From an uncultured bacterium (lineage in GTDB: Bacteria > Actinomycetota > Coriobacteriia > Coriobacteriales > Coriobacteriaceae), in assembly GCA_905215765.1 (NCBI GenBank), contig CAJMRP010000092.1:1-7630 (forward strand): a stretch of DNA of 7,630 bases. The letters run 5' to 3'. Under the pieces are notes generated by a model. It was not told where the DNA came from and made no database searches. It saw only the letters and a program-made list of their open reading frames with translations. The first letter of the stretch is position 1; each line of letters begins with the position of its first letter. This document shows positions 1-4,456 of this stretch, piece by piece. The position numbers were made by a program, and so were the translations under genes.

Positions 1-587
1 TTCCCCCGGCGCGGGGCGTTGGGGGGGCTGGAGGCGAGCCCCTCGAGACAGCTCGCGTGGCTCGGGCAGACGCAGCGTCCCTCCTCGGTGGGACGGGTCC
101 TTACCAGCATGTGACCGGCCTCGGGGTGCAGCATGCCGTGAAGGAGTCTGCCCGCGCACATGACGCCCGCGCCCACGCCGGTGCCGATGGTCACGTAGAC
201 GGCGTCCTCGAGCCCCTTGCAGCAGCCGAAGACCACTTCGCCGAGGCAGGCAACGTTCACGTCCGTGTCGTAGGCCACCGGAATCCCGAGGGCGTCGGCG
301 AACGCGGCGCGAAGACCATGGCCTCGCCACGCGAGCTTGGGCGTCTGGAGGATGGAGCCGTAGCGCTCGTCGTTGGGGTTGACGCAGGTCGGGCCGAAGG
401 CGCCGATGCCCAACGCGTCCACATCGCGGGCGGTGAACCACTCGATCATCTGCGGGACGGTCTCGGCGGGCGTAAGCGTCGGGGTCTCCATACGGTCGAG
501 GACCTCGCCGTCGCCGGACACCACGGCACAGACCATCTTGGTCCCGCCGGCTTCGAGGGCGCCGAGCCTCATTTGCTTTTCGCTCAT
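1..587 (-). CDS. ROK-family sugar kinase, fructokinase-like (partial, C-terminus beyond window)
   Basis: Cytoplasmic ATP-dependent hexose kinase; 195 codons are visible and the C-terminal third of a roughly 290-300 residue protein lies off the left edge. The start is ATG at 587 with a perfect TAAGGAGG site just upstream (positions 593-600). Seen in the protein: phosphate-binding EAGGTK at residues 12-17, GAFGP at 62-66, YGSILQTPK at 76-84, DTDVN at 107-111 (D109 is the likely catalytic base), TIGTGVGAG at 133-141, and HPEAGH at 154-159. These are followed by a CPSHASC zinc-binding cluster at 174-180 (H159, C174, H177 and C180 are the likely ligands) and CLEGLA. The YGxIxxTPK block and the CPxHxxC cluster resemble the bacterial fructokinase branch (YdhR/GmuE/ScrK-like) more than glucokinases or NagC repressors; there is no N-terminal HTH. 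It is last of the visible operon, 79 nt after the GH172 gene. Inferred job: phosphorylating free fructose or another hexose released by that hydrolase. Confidence 0.9.
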   Translation of the reverse strand, partial: MSEKQMRLGALEAGGTKMVCAVVSGDGEVLDRMETPTLTPAETVPQMIEWFTARDVDALGIGAFGPTCVNPNDERYGSILQTPKLAWRGHGLRAAFADALGIPVAYDTDVNVACLGEVVFGCCKGLEDAVYVTIGTGVGAGVMCAGRLLHGMLHPEAGHMLVRTRPTEEGRCVCPSHASCLEGLASSPPNAPRRG

Positions 588-604
588 GTGATCCTCCTTA
601 CAAA

Positions 605-639
605 GGGACGCCCGCAGTCATGGTCAACCGCGGGCGCCC
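605..639 (-). terminator. Intercistronic GC-rich hairpin between GH172 and ROK genes
   Basis: An inverted repeat pairs 605-615 with 630-639: ten base pairs with one bulged base and a 14-nt loop. On the minus strand the 3' arm GCGGGCGTCCC is followed by TTTG and then directly by the TAAGGAGG site of the kinase gene. The T run is short, so a partial terminator (attenuator) or an mRNA-processing or stability hairpin that lowers kinase expression relative to upstream genes are both possible. The hairpin is directly visible; its function is inferred. Confidence 0.5.
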
Positions 640-666
640 ATAACGTTGGCTTGTTTCGAGGCGACC

Positions 667-1791
667 CTACCTGGGCACGCGGTCCTGCCTTGCGGCAAAC
701 GGGGCGAGCACGGCGTGCGGCTCGCTTTGGTACCAGTAGGCGACGGTGGAGATGTCGTCCTCGCGCTCGTAGAGCTTGATGTCGTCGTTGCCGAGGTCCT
801 GGAACGTCACGCGCAGGTCCTCCTTGAACGAGATCGGGTCGGGAAGGTGCCACCTGTAGAGGCCGTGCCTGGGCAGCGCGTCGTCGTTAGTCGCGAGCAT
901 CGGATTCGGGTTCGGCTTGCCCGCGCTGAAGCGGTCGCGCGTGGCGTCGCGCGTCGAGCGGTACGGGTAGCCGGCGAACAGCGTGTTGAAGCACTGCGCC
1001 TCGGGCAGCGCGTGGGGCGGCCTGTCGAGGAAGGCCCAGGCACCGCCGAAGTAGTCCTCGGCTCCCGTCGAGGTGACCGTGGGGAACTCCTCGTCGCCGT
1101 CGAGGAAGAACTTCATCTCGCCCTCGCCCCACCAATAGCGCTCCAGGGCGCACAGGGCCATGTAGGTGCCGACGTAGTAGCCCTTGCCGCGCACGCCGTC
1201 GAGCACGGTGTAGTCGACGCCCCTGCGGGTGCTGCGCTCGCGGTTAAAGCGGGCGTGGAAGTACATGGCGTCGTCCGGCACGTCGGTGAGCGCGTAGTTG
1301 AACGTGTAGAAGATGTACTTAATGAACCCGGGGTGCTCGCTCGTAAGCGTGACCTTGGCGTGCTTCCTGAAGGGCATCTCGAAGTAGCAGTTCATGCCGC
1401 CCGTCGGGTTCACGCAGATGGGCATCGAGTTGACGATGGCGCGCTCACCGAAGCCGTTGCAGAAGAAGTCGCCGACAGGGCACTCGACCGAGGGGGTCTC
1501 CTCGTCGTCCCAGTAGAAGCGCAGCACGAGGTCACGCATGACGAAGCTGCCGGCGGCGGTCTTGTCGGGGACGGTCATCCAGATGTGGCGGATGATGCCG
1601 GGGCCCTCGATGTCCGCGAGCGTGATGGTCTCGCCGGACTCAAGGGGCACGCAGCACGAGCCCTTGCGGCCGACGCCGAGGTGGCTGGCCGACATGGCGG
1701 CGCGGCCCTTCTCGCCCGTGATGTTCTCGGGGGTGATGGCGCGGCTTTCCTCACCGCCGTGCATCCACACGTCCTTAAGGAACTCTCTCAT
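667..1791 (-). CDS. DUF2961 / GH172-family glycoside hydrolase (putative furanosidase)
   Basis: 374-residue protein of the DUF2961 family, now glycoside hydrolase family GH172. Characterised members are alpha-D-fructofuranosidase/difructose dianhydride I synthase-hydrolases and exo-D-arabinofuranosidases. Family-typical blocks seen: GPGIIRHIW (63-71), GDFF (107-110), GEGEMKFFLDGDEEFPT (222-238), STGAEDYFGGAW (241-252), GLYRWHLPDPI (310-320) and STVAYWYQ (348-355). The catalytic glutamate pair of the family should lie among E223/E225 and E245; I cannot assign roles. There is no signal peptide or membrane segment, so it acts in the cytoplasm on imported substrate. The start is secure: the preceding EIIA stop codon TAG is followed at once by AGGAGG, six nt before this ATG. 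Length is near the lower end for the family. The PTS genes upstream and the fructokinase-like kinase downstream favour a fructose-containing oligosaccharide or anhydride; a D-arabinofuranoside remains possible. Confidence 0.88.
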   Translation of the reverse strand: MREFLKDVWMHGGEESRAITPENITGEKGRAAMSASHLGVGRKGSCCVPLESGETITLADIEGPGIIRHIWMTVPDKTAAGSFVMRDLVLRFYWDDEETPSVECPVGDFFCNGFGERAIVNSMPICVNPTGGMNCYFEMPFRKHAKVTLTSEHPGFIKYIFYTFNYALTDVPDDAMYFHARFNRERSTRRGVDYTVLDGVRGKGYYVGTYMALCALERYWWGEGEMKFFLDGDEEFPTVTSTGAEDYFGGAWAFLDRPPHALPEAQCFNTLFAGYPYRSTRDATRDRFSAGKPNPNPMLATNDDALPRHGLYRWHLPDPISFKEDLRVTFQDLGNDDIKLYEREDDISTVAYWYQSEPHAVLAPFAARQDRVPR

Positions 1792-1803
1792 CGTCGACCT
1801 CCT

Positions 1804-2202
1804 CTATTCGTCGTCGTCGCACTCGGCGGAACTGGCACCGTTCACGTAGATGATCTGCTGGCGCGCCTCGTTGACGAGGGCGTCGAAGTCGAGTTTCTCG
1901 TCGGGGCGCGCGAGCGCGACCGTCATGGCGAGCGGGAGGTTGACACCCGCGATCACGTGGATCCGGTCGGAGGCGAAGCGGGAAAAGCGCTGGTTCACGC
2001 TGCCGCCGTACGCGTCGGTGAGGACGACGACCTCGTCAGTGCCCGAAAGAGCCGCCTCGACCGCCGCGTCGAGCCCCTCGCCGTTGTCGTTCACGTAGGC
2101 GCACACGGCGTTGACGGCGTCGCCCTTACCCGTAAGGAACTCGAGGGTGTCCTTGAAGCCCTGGGCGAGAAGGGAATGGCTCGCCACAACTATCTTTCTC
2201 AT
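1804..2202 (-). CDS. PTS mannose/fructose/sorbose family EIIA component
   Basis: 132-residue soluble phosphotransfer protein that takes phosphate from HPr and passes it to EIIB. The N-terminal MRKIVVASHSLLAQG places the phospho-accepting histidine at residue 9, as in ManX/LevD-type EIIA. LTDAYGGSVNQ (61-71) matches the family D-x-x-GGS-x-x-N loop and GVNLPLAM (86-93) matches the conserved GVNLPM block. The tail is acidic (ECDDDE). It is a stand-alone EIIA, not fused to EIIB, and comes last of the four PTS genes, 26 nt after EIID. The ribosome site upstream is weak (GGTGA about six nt from the ATG), unlike those of its neighbours. Sugar specificity cannot be read from this subunit. Confidence 0.95.
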   Translation of the reverse strand: MRKIVVASHSLLAQGFKDTLEFLTGKGDAVNAVCAYVNDNGEGLDAAVEAALSGTDEVVVLTDAYGGSVNQRFSRFASDRIHVIAGVNLPLAMTVALARPDEKLDFDALVNEARQQIIYVNGASSAECDDDE

Positions 2203-2228
2203 TGATTCACCAATCTCTTGGGTCGAAG

Positions 2229-3062
2229 CTAGGCGAGGATGCCGGCGGCGGAGGCGACCATCGCGAGGACGATCACCACGAGGATGAGGGCCGTCATGCT
2301 CGCGTTCTTCTTGGTAAGAAGGTAATACGCGCTTCCCGTGATGGCGGCGGGGATCATGGCAGGCAGGATCTTGTCGAGCAGCGGCTGAATCTCCATCGCG
2401 ACGTCGCCGAAGCTGAAGCTAATCGGGCAGGTGACGCCGATGACCGAGGCGATGAGGCAGCCGACCACGGTGAGGCCGAGCACGGAGGCGGCGGCAGTGA
2501 GGTTGGGAAGCTTCTCGCTGAAGTCGGTGACGAGCTTCACGCCCTGCTTGTAGCCGAACTCGAGGGCGTGCATGCGGACCCAGAAGATGGCCAGGATGAG
2601 CGCGAACCAGATGCCGGCTCCCACGGGGTTGCCCTCGATGGCCATGTAGGCGGCGATGGAGCCCATGATGGTCGGGATCATGGTCATGAGCAGGGAGTCG
2701 CCGACGCCGGCGAGCGGTCCCATGGTGCCGATCTTCAGGTCTTGGACGGCGTCCGCCGCCGCTAGGCCGTCGCGCTCCTCCATGGCCACGCAGGCGCCAA
2801 GGATGATGGCGGCGAGCCAAGGCTGGGTGTTGTAGTAGCGGAAGTGGTTGTTGAGCGCTTGCTTATAGTCCTCGTCGTTCGTGTAGATCTTCCTCAGGAC
2901 CGGCGAGAGGGCGTAGGCGACTGAGGCGCCCTGCTGGGTCTGGTAGTTGAAGGTGCACACGCTCATGAGCCAGCGCCAGTTCGCGTTGTGCAGGTCCTTC
3001 TTGGTGACCTTGTAGCCGGAGGGCTTGCCCTCGGCGACGGCGGTGATGTTCTCGTTTTCCAT
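2229..3062 (-). CDS. PTS mannose/fructose/sorbose family EIID component
   Basis: 277-residue membrane subunit of a mannose-type PTS permease, which with EIIC forms the sugar channel. Family features seen: FNYQTQQGASVAYALSPVL at 38-56, HFRYYNTQPW at 73-82, and GPLAGVGDSL at 115-124. Hydrophobic segments follow at about 128-165, 188-210 and 255-277, so the C-terminus ends in a membrane segment (AGILA). Full length for the family (about 270-280). The start ATG lies only 2 nt after the EIIC stop codon, and its GGAG/GAGG ribosome site sits inside the end of the EIIC gene, so translation is probably coupled and the two membrane subunits made in equal amounts. Confidence 0.95.
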   Translation of the reverse strand: MENENITAVAEGKPSGYKVTKKDLHNANWRWLMSVCTFNYQTQQGASVAYALSPVLRKIYTNDEDYKQALNNHFRYYNTQPWLAAIILGACVAMEERDGLAAADAVQDLKIGTMGPLAGVGDSLLMTMIPTIMGSIAAYMAIEGNPVGAGIWFALILAIFWVRMHALEFGYKQGVKLVTDFSEKLPNLTAAASVLGLTVVGCLIASVIGVTCPISFSFGDVAMEIQPLLDKILPAMIPAAITGSAYYLLTKKNASMTALILVVIVLAMVASAAGILA

Positions 3063-3064
3063 GG

Positions 3065-3850
3065 TTACTCATCCTCTCCGATGAAGGCGTCTGCGGAAGC
3101 GTGGGCGGCGAGCTCGGTGTCCCTCTCGGCACGCTGGTAGAACGCAATCGCGAGGGCAACGCCGACGATGGCGGCGCCGATGATGGGCACGTTCAGGAAG
3201 GCCGAGAGGAAGAAGCCGGCGAGCAGGTACTGGAAGTACTTGGCGGTTGGCATGTAGCGGAGCAGCATGGCGATACCGACGGCCGGGAGCATCTTGCCGG
3301 CGAGGGTGAGGCCGGAGAGGAACCACTGGGGCATGACCTCGAGGAGCCAGTTGACGGCGGGCTGGCCGAGCGTCACGGAGACAAAGACGGGCAGGGCGGC
3401 GCACAGGCCGAAGAGCGCGGGGCAGACCCACAGGATGGCGTTCATCTGATTGAACTTACCCTCGTTGCAGAACTTCTGGGACTTCTCGACGACAAAGCCG
3501 TTGAGGATCTTGGCGACGACGTCGAGCTGGATGCCGAGCATGCCGACCGGCAGGCCGATGGCGAGGCCCGTGTCGGAGCCCAGGGTCACGCCGTAGGCGG
3601 TGGCGATGATGGCCATCGTGCCGTAGTCGGGAATGGAGGAGCCGCCGAAGCCCGCGACGCCGAGCTGCATGAGCTGAATGGTGCCGCCGATGACAAGGCC
3701 GGTCTTCCAGTCGCCCATGACGACTCCGGTGATGAGGCCCCAGAAAACGGCGTAATTGACGAAGATCATCGGGATGCCGTAGTAGTCCACGTGCTTGATG
3801 AAGGCCAGCAGGGTCAAAAGGACGACCTGCAGGATAGTGAAGTTGACCAT
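3065..3850 (-). CDS. PTS mannose/fructose/sorbose family EIIC component
   Basis: 261-residue polytopic membrane protein, the sugar-binding EIIC subunit of a mannose-type PTS (EII-Sor family). Visible features: hydrophobic N-terminus (residues 5-45), the signature GDWKTGLVIGGTIQLMQLG (46-64) followed by GGSSIPD (69-75), and glycine-rich membrane segments through about 115. Further segments lie at 137-160, 175-198 and 208-238, followed by a charged cytoplasmic tail. The family signature normally has a glutamate where this protein has Q59 (GGTIQL instead of G-x-x-EL); such changes occur in several sugar-specific branches. The start is 9 nt after the EIIB stop, and the stop TAA runs straight into a GGGGGG ribosome site. 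Related subunits carry mannose, fructose, sorbose or amino sugars; the substrate here is inferred only from neighbouring genes. Confidence 0.95.
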   Translation of the reverse strand: MVNFTILQVVLLTLLAFIKHVDYYGIPMIFVNYAVFWGLITGVVMGDWKTGLVIGGTIQLMQLGVAGFGGSSIPDYGTMAIIATAYGVTLGSDTGLAIGLPVGMLGIQLDVVAKILNGFVVEKSQKFCNEGKFNQMNAILWVCPALFGLCAALPVFVSVTLGQPAVNWLLEVMPQWFLSGLTLAGKMLPAVGIAMLLRYMPTAKYFQYLLAGFFLSAFLNVPIIGAAIVGVALAIAFYQRAERDTELAAHASADAFIGEDE

Positions 3851-3859
3851 ATTCCCCCC

Positions 3860-4333
3860 TTAGATGAGGTCTGCGACGGAGACGGGCTTGTCGGCGGGCA
3901 CGAACTGGGCCGTCACCTTGACGCCACGGGCGATGAGCGCCTTGTAGCTCTGGACGTTCTCGGCGGAGGCGTAGGCGCGCTGGGTGAGCTGGATGCCGTC
4001 CTCCTTGACGAGCGAGCCGCCGACGACCAGCGACGGGAGCTCGACGCCCGACTCGACCAGGCGAAGCATCGTCTCGGGCTCCTTGGCGATGACGAAGACC
4101 TTCTCGCGGTCGTACTTGCCCGCGGCGAAGTTCTTGAGCGCGGTCTGCTCGGAGATGATCGAAACGGCCATGCCCGCGGGGCGCGCCATCCTCATGGTGG
4201 ACTTCAGGACCTCGTCGCCGGCGACCTTGTCGTCGATGACCATGACTCGGGTCGCGCCCGACACCGGGGCCCACTGCGTCACGATGATGCCGTGAAGCAG
4301 GCGATTGTCGATTCGTGCCATAACAACACTCAT
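3860..4333 (-). CDS. PTS mannose/fructose/sorbose family EIIB component
   Basis: 157-residue cytoplasmic phosphotransfer subunit that receives phosphate from EIIA and gives it to the sugar during import by EIIC/EIID. The N-terminal RIDNRLLHGIIVTQW contains the phosphorylated histidine at residue 14 in the R-x-DxR-hhHG context typical of mannose-type EIIB. VMVIDDKVAGDE (29-40) and the LVVGG block near residue 100 also fit the family. Chosen start: ATG at 4333, preceded by TAGGAG five nt upstream and giving the usual family N-terminus. An in-frame ATG 69 nt upstream (4402) would add 23 residues (MPGANPDSAEA...) foreign to the family and has no good ribosome site. It is the first gene of the transport operon. 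Besides transport, EIIB of LevR-controlled systems phosphorylates the regulator's PRD histidine, giving substrate feedback (family knowledge, inferred here). Confidence 0.95.
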   Translation of the reverse strand: MSVVMARIDNRLLHGIIVTQWAPVSGATRVMVIDDKVAGDEVLKSTMRMARPAGMAVSIISEQTALKNFAAGKYDREKVFVIAKEPETMLRLVESGVELPSLVVGGSLVKEDGIQLTQRAYASAENVQSYKALIARGVKVTAQFVPADKPVSVADLI

Positions 4334-4374
4334 GTTTGCTCCTATCAAATGAAGTTTTACGTTCGGTACTGCCT

Positions 4375-4397
4375 CGGCGCTATCCGGATTCGCGCCG
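4375..4397 (-). promoter_or_regulatory. Nested palindrome, candidate operator of the PTS operon
   Basis: CGGCGC at 4375-4380 pairs with GCGCCG at 4392-4397. The 11-nt spacer contains the 8-nt palindrome ATCCGGAT (4382-4389), giving dyad symmetry inside dyad symmetry. A near copy of its core, TATCGGATT (4408-4416), lies 27 nt further upstream relative to the operon; the first copy reads TATCCGGATT (4381-4390). On the minus strand the hairpin is not followed by T residues, so it is unlikely to be a terminator. It sits between the regulator and EIIB, just downstream of the candidate promoter, where an operator would be expected. Function is inferred. Confidence 0.4.
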
Positions 4398-4398
4398 G

Positions 4399-4435
4399 GC
4401 AAGGGGTTATCGGATTATTGAGGACGCGCGGTCAG
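4399..4435 (-). promoter_or_regulatory. Candidate promoter of the PTS-GH172-ROK operon
   Basis: On the minus strand CTGACC (4435-4430; four of six matches to TTGACA) is separated by 18 nt from GATAAC (4411-4406; four of six matches to TATAAT), predicting a transcript start near 4399 and a leader of about 65 nt before EIIB. I see no convincing -24/-12 (GG...GC) sigma-54 element anywhere in the 123-nt gap, which is notable given the LevR-type regulator next door. Readthrough from the regulator gene cannot be excluded. Weak matches in high-GC DNA, so only suggestive. Confidence 0.3.
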
Positions 4436-4456
4436 CTTGCGGCGGCGCGGGGAAGG

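Noticed and set aside
1..40. Possible frameshift near the left edge of the kinase gene at a run of seven G
   Set aside because: The residues after CLEGLA diverge somewhat from the usual ASGP... block, but the frame stays open to the edge and too little sequence remains to judge.
57..779. 240-residue plus-strand open frame opposite the kinase gene
   Set aside because: It crosses the kinase start and the intergenic hairpin, with no motif or ribosome site; the minus-strand ROK motifs are unambiguous.
646..2205. 519-residue plus-strand open frame opposite the GH172 and EIIA genes
   Set aside because: It is a mirror of high-GC minus-strand codons, with low-complexity Val/Ala/Gly/Arg composition and no recognisable motif, and the opposite strand has clear family-level genes.
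3860..4402. Upstream ATG (4402) giving a 180-residue EIIB
   Set aside because: The extra 23 residues do not match the family, there is no ribosome site, and the region holds the candidate operator; the ATG at 4333 has TAGGAG and gives the normal N-terminus.
4334..4456. Sigma-54 (-24/-12) promoter expected for a LevR target operon
   Set aside because: I found no TGGCAC-N5-TTGC-like element on the minus strand in the gap before EIIB.
4425..4456. Possible terminator after the LevR-like gene
   Set aside because: Only a five-base GC pairing with no T tract on the minus strand; too weak to call.
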